This document shows positions 24,177 to 31,641 of a stretch of 64,000 bases of DNA, piece by piece. Made by a program: the position numbers and the translations under genes. The notes beneath the pieces are model-generated. The model saw only the letters and a list, made by a program, of their open reading frames with translations. It made no database searches and was not told the DNA's origin. The number at the start of each line of letters is the position of its first letter. Within the stretch, counting starts at the first letter, position 1. This DNA is from Streptomyces narbonensis (GTDB lineage: Bacteria > Actinomycetota > Actinomycetes > Streptomycetales > Streptomycetaceae). Where the stretch lies: assembly GCF_014649015.1 (NCBI RefSeq), contig NZ_BMSF01000013.1, forward strand, positions 1 through 64,000. Reading direction: 5' to 3'.

Positions 24177-25217
24177 CTACGGGCAGATGAGCGATGACCC
24201 CTCGGCCGGCCGGTACGTCGCCACCGGGATCGTGCTGGGCGCGACCTCCTCCGCGGCCGGCAGCGGCAGGTCCTCGCGCAGCCGCCCGAAGACCTCCGCC
24301 GCGCCTTCCACGTCCCAGGCGAGCGTGGACCCGACACCCGCGATGTTCGGGTTGAAGCCCCGTACGGGCACGGTCGCGAACGCCATCCGGTCCGGCGGCA
24401 GTTCCCGCAGCCGGTCGGCGAGCTCCAGCAGCTCCTCCGGCGAGATCCCGCGCTCGGCCGCGGCCGTCCCGCGCAGCGTCGCGGCGAGGGCGATCAGCTG
24501 CTCAGTGTCGTCGAGCATCCCCTCACGGAGCCGCTCCAGGGTGTTGACCACGAACTTCTGCTGCTTCTGGATCCGGCCGAAGTCCATCTGCCCGTCCGCC
24601 TTCCGCGAGCGGACGTACTGGAGCGCCTCACCGCCCCCGACGCGTTTGGTCCCGGGCTGGAGGTCGATGCCGGTCGACGGGTCCTTGAGAGGCTCCGCCG
24701 TACAGATGGAGACCCCGCCGTCGACGCTGTCGACGGTGTCCATGAACCGCCGGAAGTCGATCTCCAGGTACCGGTGGACGGGGAGCCCCGTCATCGACTC
24801 GACGGTCTCCACCGTGAAGGACGAACCGCCCTCCGCCCAGGCGCTGTTGATCTTCGCCTGGTGGGCGGCGTGCACCTTCCCGGTCCGCCGGTCGCGGTGG
24901 TCGGCGGGGAAGGAGGTGAGCGAGTCGCGCGGCAGACTCACCACGTCGACCCGGTCGTTCGCCGCCGACACGTGCACCAGCATCATCACGTCCGTGCAGT
25001 CGCACGCCGTCCCGCCGAGCCGGAAGCGCTCCTTCTCCTCCTCGGTGACGCCCTTGCGGGTGTCGATGCCGACCACCAGGAGGTTCAGCCCCTGTTCCGG
25101 TTCGGGCAGATCAGTGGGGGCCACGGCGAGGGCGCCGGGTACGAGAGCGGCCAGGGCGGCGAGGGCCGCGGGCGCGAGCAGCAGACTCCGTGGCCCCTTC
25201 AGGCGCGGGAAATTCAT
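24177..25217 (-). CDS. LytR-CpsA-Psr (LCP) family cell-wall ligase
   Basis: A 346-residue LCP protein that would attach lipid-linked glycopolymers to peptidoglycan. A hydrophobic N-terminal segment (LLLAPAALAALAALVPGALA) anchors it; the LCP domain follows: LNLLVVGIDTRKG, VDVVSLPRDSL, KINSAWAEGG, YLEIDFRRF and ALQYVRSRKADGQMDFGRIQ carry the conserved Asp and Arg residues. Its end lies just upstream of the rodlin promoter, and the exopolysaccharide genes are within 7 kb, so it could attach that polymer or a teichoic-type polymer to the wall. Confidence 0.92.
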   Translation of the reverse strand: MNFPRLKGPRSLLLAPAALAALAALVPGALAVAPTDLPEPEQGLNLLVVGIDTRKGVTEEEKERFRLGGTACDCTDVMMLVHVSAANDRVDVVSLPRDSLTSFPADHRDRRTGKVHAAHQAKINSAWAEGGSSFTVETVESMTGLPVHRYLEIDFRRFMDTVDSVDGGVSICTAEPLKDPSTGIDLQPGTKRVGGGEALQYVRSRKADGQMDFGRIQKQQKFVVNTLERLREGMLDDTEQLIALAATLRGTAAAERGISPEELLELADRLRELPPDRMAFATVPVRGFNPNIAGVGSTLAWDVEGAAEVFGRLREDLPLPAAEEVAPSTIPVATYRPAEGSSLICP

Positions 25218-25335
25218 GCCCGCACGCTATTTCGGACCCGCTCGTACAGAGGTGCCCGACGCGACATGGTCAGAGCGAATCACTCTCCTGCGGCGCCTGT
25301 GTAATGATGCGTGAATCGCAGTGGAGGGAGCGAAG

Positions 25336-25542
25336 ATGGCGCCGGGTCCCGGGAAATGGGAACGGATGGCCTTCATTCCGAAGAGCCGATATGTGAGTGA
25401 CCCACCGATCGTCGACCGCACACCCTTCCCGGTCTATTCCGCACTGGTGACACAGTGGGTGCAGGCGGGGCGCACGGTGCCGGGAATGCCGGACCGGGAG
25501 TGGGAACGCCTCATGGCCACCCCCGTCTGGCCGCGCTCCTGA
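25336..25542 (+). CDS. Small hypothetical protein
   Basis: A 68-residue soluble protein (MAPGPGKWERMAFIPKSRYV at the start, then a Pro/Trp-rich middle and a WERLMATPVWPRS end). GGAGGGAG lies 5 bases before ATG 25336, a good ribosome binding site, so I think it is translated. No family recognised. It is divergent from the LCP gene and convergent with rodlin copy 2. Confidence 0.55.
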   Translation: MAPGPGKWERMAFIPKSRYVSDPPIVDRTPFPVYSALVTQWVQAGRTVPGMPDREWERLMATPVWPRS

Positions 25543-25567
25543 CGGGACGCGAGCAGCGGGAAACGAA

Positions 25568-25596
25568 GAGGGGCCGCCCTGGATGGGCGGCCCCTC
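25568..25596. terminator. Terminator after rodlin copy 2
   Basis: GAGGGGCCGCCC and its complement form a 12-bp stem with a 5-base loop, 17 bases beyond the rodlin stop. Confidence 0.8.
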
Positions 25597-25612
25597 ACGC
25601 GTGAGCGGTACG

Positions 25613-26023
25613 TCAGTTGTTGCCGACGCCGTTGCCCGACAGGACCGGGATGTCGTCCAGGATGTGCGACAGGGCCTCGTCACCCTTGGCCTGGGTGGAG
25701 TTCTCGGTGCACTGCTGGTTCTGCGGGGAGGACAGGACGTTGATGTCCTGGACGGCGATCGGGATGGCGCCGATGAGCGAACCGGCGTTGACCTTGGCCG
25801 GCAGGCCGATGCACGGCTTGTTCAGGGAGCCCTGGACGAGCGCGAACTGCGGGCTCATGTTGCCGTAGGTGGCGGAGTTGCCGTACTCCTGGTGCGCGCC
25901 GTTGCCCGACAGCGACGTCGTGCCGCCGTCGTTGGCGATGGCGAGGGCGGGGGAGGCCACGGCGGCGGTGGCGCCGACGATGGAGACGGCCGCGGCCGCA
26001 GTGGCCATAACCTTCTTGATCAC
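25613..26023 (-). CDS. Rodlin, copy 2
   Basis: A 136-residue rodlin. Signal peptide about residues 1-29 (MIKKVMATAAAAVSIVGATA), then NDGGTTSLSGNGAHQEYGNS and the same cysteine-bearing mature core as copy 1. Residues corresponding to the 208-base identical block (25676-25883) match copy 1 exactly, while the signal peptide and both ends differ. It faces away from copy 3, with a 218-base divergent region holding a sigma-BldN-like promoter for each. Confidence 0.93.
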   Translation of the reverse strand: MIKKVMATAAAAVSIVGATAAVASPALAIANDGGTTSLSGNGAHQEYGNSATYGNMSPQFALVQGSLNKPCIGLPAKVNAGSLIGAIPIAVQDINVLSSPQNQQCTENSTQAKGDEALSHILDDIPVLSGNGVGNN

Positions 26024-26067
26024 GGGAGTTCCCTTCTAGAACCGGCTCCGTGCAGGGAGCCCCCTGA

Positions 26068-26095
26068 TCAACTGGCCCCGGACCTCGGGGTTCCG
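26068..26095 (-). promoter_or_regulatory. Sigma-BldN-like promoter of rodlin copy 2
   Basis: Minus-strand CGGAAC-N16-AGTTGA, with the -10 element 45 bases from the start codon; same hexamers and spacing as the other rodlin promoters. Confidence 0.7.
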
Positions 26096-26164
26096 CTGTG
26101 TCACTCCCTTGGCCGAGCGCACTCGGCAGCGCGAAACGGGGCTCCAGTCGAACGGGTGAAGCGC

Positions 26165-26192
26165 CGGAACCAAAGCTCCCGGCCGCAGTTGA
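26165..26192 (+). promoter_or_regulatory. Sigma-BldN-like promoter of rodlin copy 3
   Basis: CGGAAC (26165-26170), 16 bases, AGTTGA (26187-26192), ending 50 bases before the start codon. Confidence 0.7.
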
Positions 26193-26241
26193 TCCCGTCG
26201 CATCAATCAGGTCGATTGGTGGGAACAGGAACGGAATCACC

Positions 26242-26655
26242 GTGATCAAGAAGATTATGGCGGCTGCGGCTGTGACGGCCTCTGTTGTCGGCGCTTCCGC
26301 CGCGGCGGCCTCCCCGGCGCTCGCCATCGCCAACGACGGCGGCACCACGTCGCTGTCGGGCAACGGCGCCCACCAGTCCTTCGGCAACTCGAAGACCGCC
26401 GGCCACATGAGCCCGCAGTTCTCGGCCGTCCAGGGCTCGCTGAACAAGCTGTGCCTCGGCGTCCCGGTCAAGGGCAACGTCGGCTCCGTCCTCGGCATCC
26501 TCGTCCCGGTCGCCGTCCAGGACGTCAACGTCCTCTCCTCGCCGCAGAACCAGCAGTGCGCGGAGAACTCCACCCAGGCCAAGGGTGACGAGCCGCTGTC
26601 GCACATCCTGGAGGACATCCCGGTCCTCTCCGGGAACGGCGCCTACAACGGCTGA
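26242..26655 (+). CDS. Rodlin, copy 3
   Basis: A 137-residue rodlin starting at GTG 26242 (IKKIMAAAAVTASVVGASAA signal peptide). The mature part keeps the NDGGTTSLSGNGAHQSFGNS start, two cysteines (KLCLGVP and NQQCAEN) and the QAKGDEPLSHILEDIPVLSG end, but it diverges in the middle (VKGNVGSVLGILVPVAVQDV). It lacks the long identical block shared by copies 1 and 2, so it is the older paralogue. A third rodlin is more than the two of S. coelicolor. Confidence 0.92.
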   Translation: MIKKIMAAAAVTASVVGASAAAASPALAIANDGGTTSLSGNGAHQSFGNSKTAGHMSPQFSAVQGSLNKLCLGVPVKGNVGSVLGILVPVAVQDVNVLSSPQNQQCAENSTQAKGDEPLSHILEDIPVLSGNGAYNG

Positions 26656-26672
26656 TCCGCACCGCGCACGAA

Positions 26673-26707
26673 AGGGCCGGAGGGAACGTCCAGTTCCCTC
26701 CGGCCCT
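26673..26707 (+). terminator. Terminator after rodlin copy 3
   Basis: AGGGCCGGAGGGAA and its complement form a 14-bp stem with a 7-base loop, 17 bases after the stop. Confidence 0.85.
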
Positions 26708-26832
26708 GTGCTGCGCGCGCAATGGTGCAATGGAGTGAAAGAACGAAAGTCGTCGATATTGCGGTTTCCTTTCCGTGACCTGTTCGTTGTCTTCCCTGAA
26801 ATGTCTTCCGTCACAGAAAGGATCCAGACGCA

Positions 26833-27066
26833 ATGAACTGCAAGAAGGTCGCGGCTGTCGTCGCCGGAATCGTCATGGCCATGGGTGCGGCGTCGCCCGC
26901 CTTCGCGGACGCGGGCGCCCACGGCGTGGCCATCGGCTCGCCGGGTGTCCTCTCCGGCAACGTCGTCCAGGTCCCGATCCACATCCCGATCAACGTCTGC
27001 GGCAACAGCGTCAACGTCATCGGCGCGATCAACCCGGCGATCGGCAACGTCTGCATCAACCACTGA
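26833..27066 (+). CDS. chpD: Short chaplin
   Basis: A 77-residue secreted chaplin: signal peptide to about residue 26 (MNCKKVAAVVAGIVMAMGAA), then one hydrophobic chaplin domain with SPGVLSGNVVQVPIHIPINV, CGNSVNVIGAIN and NVCINH, including the two cysteines that form a disulphide. Short chaplins assemble into amyloid fibres that lower surface tension and coat aerial hyphae. The position next to rodlin genes recalls chpD beside rdlA/rdlB in S. coelicolor, so the symbol is by synteny from memory. No convincing sigma-BldN-type promoter was found upstream. Confidence 0.9.
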   Translation: MNCKKVAAVVAGIVMAMGAASPAFADAGAHGVAIGSPGVLSGNVVQVPIHIPINVCGNSVNVIGAINPAIGNVCINH

Positions 27067-27093
27067 GTCCCCAGCAGTAGGCAGGCACACGGA

Positions 27094-27127
27094 CCGGCCC
27101 CGGAGAGCACCCGCTCTCCGGGGCCGG
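27094..27127. terminator. Shared terminator of the chaplin gene and the convergent oxidoreductase gene
   Basis: CCGGCCCCGGAGAGC and its complement, 15-bp perfect stem, 4-base loop. Confidence 0.85.
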
Positions 27128-27142
27128 CCCCGCGTCGGCGCC

Positions 27143-28411
27143 CTACGCCGTGACCCGCGCCTCCGCGGCCGTACGCGGCCGGCCGACGGCCCCGCCCCGG
27201 GCGCCCGACCGCAGCCGCTGCCGGACCCCCTTCACCAGCCGGCCCGCCGTGTACTCGGCGCCGAACACGAACCGCATCGACGGCCCGTACGACGGGGCCG
27301 TGAGCAGCCCGGCGAGGAAGAGACCCGGCCACGAGGACTCGAAGAGGCCGCCGACCTCCGGCGCGCCGACCACGCCGACCGTCCGCAGAGCCCCGCGCAG
27401 CGCCGGGTCGAGCATCCCCGCCCGCTCCAGGCTCGGGGTGAAGCCGGTCGCCGCGACGACGTGGTCGGTCTCCAGGACCGACGTCCCCGCGGGCCCCGCG
27501 ATGTCGAGCCGGAGCCGCTCGTCCCCGGTGACCGTCGCCGACGTGATCCGCTGCCCGAGCCGTACGTCCCCGACCGCCGCGAACCGCTCGCGCAGCCACC
27601 ACGCGCCCGCCGGGCCGAGCGCCGAGTCGAAGATCCGCTCGCGCCTGGCGGCCGGCAGCCGCCGGAAGATCCCCGGGGTGTCCGCGTAGAGCTTGTTGCG
27701 CCAGCCGCAGCCGAGGCCCGTGTGCGGGGCGCGCACCGAGCGCCAGGGCCCGCGGTGGAGGGCCGGGGGCAGGGTGTTCCAGTTCAGCCGGTTCGCGCGG
27801 GCGACGATCCGGACGCTCGCGGCGCCCCGCTCGGTGAGGAGCGCGGCCGTCTCCAGGGCGGCCTGGCCGGCACCGACGACGGTCACGTCCCGCCCGGCGA
27901 ACCGGTCGAGCTCGCCGTGGTGGCTGGAGTGCGTGACGTACCGCCGGGGGAGGTCGCGCAGCGGTCCGGGGATCTCCATGAAGGGCAGCACCCCGACGGC
28001 GAGGGCCACCGTCCGCGTACGGAGCGACTCGCCGTCCTCCGTGCGCAGCGCGAAGCCCTCGGCGACGGGGGCGACCGAGGTGATCAGCCGCTCGTCGAGG
28101 GCGGGCACGGCCTGGCGGGCGAACCAGTCGCCGTACGAGGCGAAGAAGTCGACCGGGAGCGGCACGCCGTGCTCGGCTCGGACGCCCCGCGTCGCGGCGT
28201 ACGCGTCGAGCCCGTACGCCCCCTCTGGGTCGGAGAGGTGCGAGGCCCAGGGCTCCGACTTCAGGAACATGCCCGGGGGCATGGCGTGCCAGGACTCCAT
28301 CGAGCGGCCGAACGTCCGCAGGGCGAGCCCGTGGGCCGCCGCGTGCGCGGCCACGGACAGACCGTAGGGACCGGCCCCGACGACCACCAGGTCGTACATC
28401 GACTTCGACAT
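27143..28411 (-). CDS. FAD-dependent oxidoreductase / monooxygenase-like protein
   Basis: A 422-residue flavoprotein. YDLVVVGAGPYGLSVAAHAA is the FAD-binding Rossmann motif, and DVTVVGAGQAALETAALL is a second GxGxxA motif for NAD(P)H. ATGF in HVVAATGFTPSLE matches the ATG(Y/F) signature of N-hydroxylating and Baeyer-Villiger-type monooxygenases. ATG 28411 has GGAAGG upstream; the earlier in-frame ATG 28438 overlaps the stop of the upstream ATP-grasp gene (ATGA), so the two are coupled either way. Substrate unknown; with an ATP-grasp partner it may modify a small metabolite or peptide. Confidence 0.85.
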   Translation of the reverse strand: MSKSMYDLVVVGAGPYGLSVAAHAAAHGLALRTFGRSMESWHAMPPGMFLKSEPWASHLSDPEGAYGLDAYAATRGVRAEHGVPLPVDFFASYGDWFARQAVPALDERLITSVAPVAEGFALRTEDGESLRTRTVALAVGVLPFMEIPGPLRDLPRRYVTHSSHHGELDRFAGRDVTVVGAGQAALETAALLTERGAASVRIVARANRLNWNTLPPALHRGPWRSVRAPHTGLGCGWRNKLYADTPGIFRRLPAARRERIFDSALGPAGAWWLRERFAAVGDVRLGQRITSATVTGDERLRLDIAGPAGTSVLETDHVVAATGFTPSLERAGMLDPALRGALRTVGVVGAPEVGGLFESSWPGLFLAGLLTAPSYGPSMRFVFGAEYTAGRLVKGVRQRLRSGARGGAVGRPRTAAEARVTA

Positions 28412-28434
28412 CGTGCCTTCCGCCTTCATCGTTC

Positions 28435-29760
28435 TCATCGTGGGGTGAGCTGGTCGGGGGTGGTGCGGGGCGGCGGCGCCGTGACGGCGGCCGGCTGCCG
28501 GGTCCGGCCCGCCCCGAGGCGCCGGGCCACCGCTCCCCAGGCCTTGCGCAGCAGGTGCGCCAGCCAGGCACGGCCCATCGCGAGCGCGGGCCACGGGTCG
28601 TCCGCCGCGAACCAGGCCCGCTCGGTGCCCGACCGTCGGGATGCCCCGGGCTCGGCCGCGTACCGGCGGCGCGGCGAGGTCGCGAGCGAGAGCGCCGCGT
28701 AGTTCTCGACGACGAAGCGCCGGCCGTACGCCGGGGAGTGCGGCGGCACCGGACGGCCCGTCAGGTCCAGATGGGCCGCCCGCACGACGTCCAGGCCCTC
28801 GGAGTCGGTGAAGAGCCGGAACTGCGCGCCGGGCCGGGGGTTGAAGTCGAGCAGGTGGTAGGCGCCCGTGGACGGGTCGAGCCGGAAGTCCAGGTCGCAC
28901 ACGCCCCGGTAGCCGAGCGCGTCGAGCAGCTCGCGGGCCGCCCGCTCCACGGCCTCGTTCTCCGTCCAGCGGCCCACGGCCGTCAGACCGGCGCCGTCGG
29001 GCCAGGAGCGCTCCTTGCGCCCGGTGGCCCCCGTCGCGCAGCCGCCGGCGGAGTCCACGTACCCGTGGAAGAACCAGTCCAGGTCCCGGCCTGCCGGCAG
29101 GAGCTCCTGGAGCAGCAGCCGGCTTCCGGCCTCGGGAGCGCGGTCGTACAACTCCCTCACCTCCGCGAGGGACCGCACGAGCGAGGTGCTGCGCAGCCCG
29201 CGGCCGGCCGGCAGCAGCCAGGGCCGGCTCCACTTGGCGATCACCGGGAGGCCGAGCGACCAGGCCATGGCGGCGGCCTCGTCGGCGCAGGTGGGGAGTT
29301 CGGTACGCGGATGGGGCAGGCCGAGCGCCGCACAGGTCCTGGCGAGCCCCGCCTTGTCCGCGACCCGCAGAAGCTGCTCCTCGGTCTGCTCGGGCAGCAG
29401 GAAGCGTGGGGCGAGGGCGGCGCGCCGCCGGGCCAGCGCGAGGGCGCTGACGTCGTCCAGGGGGAGGAGCAGGACGGGATGTGACGGCTCGTCGGGCCGG
29501 GCCTCGTCGAACTCGTCGGCGATCCGGGTCAGCAGCGCCGCGAGCTCGACGGAGGACGGCGTCGCCGGGCCCGTGCGGGCCGAGCGGAGATATCGGGACC
29601 GGGCGACCGGACTGGTGCTCGATTCGATGACGGCGTGCACCGGAATTCCTGCCCGCCCCAGTGATCGCGCGGCGCCGAGAGTGCCGTGATGGAAGGGATT
29701 CCGGTCGAGCCGCACGAGGACGGTGGGGACGCGGGTGTCGAAACTCTGACGGCGCGGCAC
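28435..29760 (-). CDS. ATP-grasp family ligase
   Basis: A 441-residue protein. The N-terminus (VLVRLDRNPFHHGTLGAARS) is the preATP-grasp Rossmann part; the ATP-grasp fold follows with LGLPVIAKWSRP, LLLQELLPAGRDLDWFFHGY and GVCDLDFRLDPSTGAYHLLD, then the Mg-binding FNPRPGAQ. It should join a carboxylate to an amine or thiol nucleophile through acyl phosphate, but the substrates are unknown. GTG 29760 has AAGGG upstream. The stop overlaps the next gene's ATG 28438. It is divergent from a GH26-like secreted enzyme. Confidence 0.85.
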   Translation of the reverse strand: MPRRQSFDTRVPTVLVRLDRNPFHHGTLGAARSLGRAGIPVHAVIESSTSPVARSRYLRSARTGPATPSSVELAALLTRIADEFDEARPDEPSHPVLLLPLDDVSALALARRRAALAPRFLLPEQTEEQLLRVADKAGLARTCAALGLPHPRTELPTCADEAAAMAWSLGLPVIAKWSRPWLLPAGRGLRSTSLVRSLAEVRELYDRAPEAGSRLLLQELLPAGRDLDWFFHGYVDSAGGCATGATGRKERSWPDGAGLTAVGRWTENEAVERAARELLDALGYRGVCDLDFRLDPSTGAYHLLDFNPRPGAQFRLFTDSEGLDVVRAAHLDLTGRPVPPHSPAYGRRFVVENYAALSLATSPRRRYAAEPGASRRSGTERAWFAADDPWPALAMGRAWLAHLLRKAWGAVARRLGAGRTRQPAAVTAPPPRTTPDQLTPR

Positions 29761-29917
29761 GGCATGCCCTTCATCTCGGGTGCCCCAACTGGGCGATGAA
29801 ATCCTCTAATGGACTACTGATCAGAGGGAAGTCGAGTTCACGGTCGGCTCATTAGGAATACTTTCGGAGTATCGGATTGACGGATCATCAAAAAGCGAGC
29901 GACGTGAAGGAGCGGCC

Positions 29918-31594
29918 ATGGCAGCTGCACAGCGGAGAACATCGAGAGCGTGGCTGGGGGTGTTCACCGCCGGTCTCCTCGCCTCGGGATCGGTCGTCCT
30001 GTCGTCCCCGGCCCATGCCACCGAATCCGTAACGACGAAGGACCCCGGTCCGACTCTCTCCAGCGCCATGGGAGCCTTCCTCGACTCGGGCGCACTCGGG
30101 GTCGCCCGCATCGGGCAGCTCGAACGCTGGCTCGGCGGCCGCGAACTCCGCGTCGGCCACACCTACCTGCCGGGCGACCTCTGGAAGAACATCGAGGGCC
30201 CGCCCGGCTTCCTCGACGCCTGGGCGGACTGGCGCAACGAGCAGGACGACCGGCTCTTCGTCCTCAACGTCCCCATGCTGGAGCGGAACGAGGCCGGCGT
30301 CTCGGACTACGAGGTCCGCCGCCAGCTCCAGCTGGGCGCGGCCGGGTACTACGACCACCACTTCACGGCCCTCGCCGAGCGGCTCGTCCGGCTCCGGGCG
30401 ACCGACACCGTCATCGTCCTCGGCTGGGAGATGAACGGCACGACGTACACCCACCGGTGCGCGCCGGACCCCACGGCCTGGAAGAAGTACTGGAACCGCA
30501 TCGTCACCGCGATGCGCTCCGTCCCGGGACAGGAGTTCCGCTTCGACTTCAACCCGAGCCGCGGCCGGGACGCCGTGCCGTGGACCGAGTGCTACCCGGG
30601 CGACGACGTCGTCGACATCATCGGCATGGACTCGTACGACCAGCCGCCGGGAATGAGTTTCGACGAACACGTGAGCGAGCCTTACGGGCTCCAGAAGCAG
30701 GTCGATTTCGCCGCGGAACACGGAAAGCAGATCTCCTATCCCGAATGGGGGCTCTTCCGTAACGGCGACAATCCCGTGTACATGCGGCGCATGCTGGAGT
30801 GGATGAAGCTCCACAAGCCGCTGTACCACACCATCACGGACTACTGTCCGCACGGCGTCTGGCAGTGCGACGACAATCCGCGGTCGTCCCTGGTGTTCCG
30901 GCAGATGCTGTTCGGGACGGAACCGGAGATCCCCGAGATCCCCGAGATTCCTGAGATCCCCGAGGTTCCTGAGATCCCCGAGGTTCCGGAAATCCCGGTC
31001 GACCCTGTCGACCCGGTTGATCCCGTGGATCCGGTTGACCCGGTTGACCCGGTCGATCCCGTGGATCCGGTTGACCCGGTCGATCCCGTGGATCCGGTCG
31101 ATCCCGTGGATCCGGTTGACCCGGTCGAGCCCGTCGACCCGACCGATCCCGTCGAGCCGACGGATCCGACGGTCCCGGTGCCGAAGCCCGAGCCGAAGCC
31201 GGAACCGAAGCCGGAACCGAAGCCCGAACCGAAGCCGGAACCGAAGCCGGAACCGAAGCCCGAGCCGGAACCGAAGCCGGAACCGAAGCCTGAGCCGAAG
31301 CCTGAGCCCAAGCCGGAACCGAAGCCCGAGCCCAAACCGGAACCCAAGCCCGAGCCCAAGCCGGAACCGAAGCCGGAACCGAAGCCTGAGCCCAAGCCGG
31401 AACCGAAGCCCGAGCCCAAGCCTGAGCCCAAGCCCGAGCCCAAGCCGGAACCGAAGCCCGACTGCTGGACCGTGAACCTCGGTTCGTGGGTCGAGAGTTG
31501 GATCGGTGGGCCCGTCTGTGTCCCGAAGGACTCCTGGAAGGACGAGGTCGACCTCGACTGGAAGGACGCGCTGCAGGGCGTCTGGCCCTTCTGA
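29918..31594 (+). CDS. Secreted GH26-like glycoside hydrolase with very long proline-repeat tail
   Basis: A 558-residue secreted protein. The signal peptide ends near residue 34 (SSPAHA). Residues about 45-330 resemble GH26 beta-mannanase/glucanase-type domains: WEMNG holds the likely acid/base E171 and SYPEWGLF the likely nucleophile E276. From about 333 comes a repeat tail: EIPE/EVPE triplets, then VDP triplets (to about 413), then EPKP repeats (about 420-514), ending in a 44-residue Trp-rich domain with two Cys (DCWTVNLG and GPVCVPKDSW). The tail may span the wall or bind polymer. It stands at the end of the exopolysaccharide operon, and a tail-less paralogue lies at 49559-50575. Degradation or trimming of that polymer is my inference. 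Confidence 0.88.
   Translation: MAAAQRRTSRAWLGVFTAGLLASGSVVLSSPAHATESVTTKDPGPTLSSAMGAFLDSGALGVARIGQLERWLGGRELRVGHTYLPGDLWKNIEGPPGFLDAWADWRNEQDDRLFVLNVPMLERNEAGVSDYEVRRQLQLGAAGYYDHHFTALAERLVRLRATDTVIVLGWEMNGTTYTHRCAPDPTAWKKYWNRIVTAMRSVPGQEFRFDFNPSRGRDAVPWTECYPGDDVVDIIGMDSYDQPPGMSFDEHVSEPYGLQKQVDFAAEHGKQISYPEWGLFRNGDNPVYMRRMLEWMKLHKPLYHTITDYCPHGVWQCDDNPRSSLVFRQMLFGTEPEIPEIPEIPEIPEVPEIPEVPEIPVDPVDPVDPVDPVDPVDPVDPVDPVDPVDPVDPVDPVDPVDPVEPVDPTDPVEPTDPTVPVPKPEPKPEPKPEPKPEPKPEPKPEPKPEPEPKPEPKPEPKPEPKPEPKPEPKPEPKPEPKPEPKPEPKPEPKPEPKPEPKPEPKPEPKPEPKPDCWTVNLGSWVESWIGGPVCVPKDSWKDEVDLDWKDALQGVWPF
30916..31460 (+). repeat. Coding tandem repeats (EIP, VDP and EPKP blocks)
   Basis: About 545 bases of short in-frame tandem repeats inside the GH26-like gene: a 9-base GAGATCCCC-type block, a 9-base GTTGACCCG-type block, and a 12-base AAGCCGGAACCG-type block. 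Synonymous bases vary between units, which suggests the repeats are kept at the protein level. Their number may vary between strains by slippage. Confidence 0.85.
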
Positions 31595-31614
31595 CCGGAC
31601 CAGGCCCGACCCGG

Positions 31615-31641
31615 ACGGCGGCGGAGATCATCCGCCGCCGT
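31615..31641. terminator. Hairpin between the GH26-like gene and the exopolysaccharide operon
   Basis: ACGGCGGCGGA and its complement form an 11-bp stem with a 5-base loop between the convergent genes; it overlaps the stop codon of the GNAT gene. Confidence 0.6.

Noticed and set aside
27143..29233. A 696-codon frame joining the FAD enzyme with upstream sequence
   Set aside because: The N-terminal part is the ATP-grasp gene in a shifted frame; the FAD motif begins at codon level with ATG 28411.
31180..31460. Possible CRISPR or satellite array
   Set aside because: Twelve-base in-frame units encoding EPKP within the GH26-like gene; no spacers and no cas genes.
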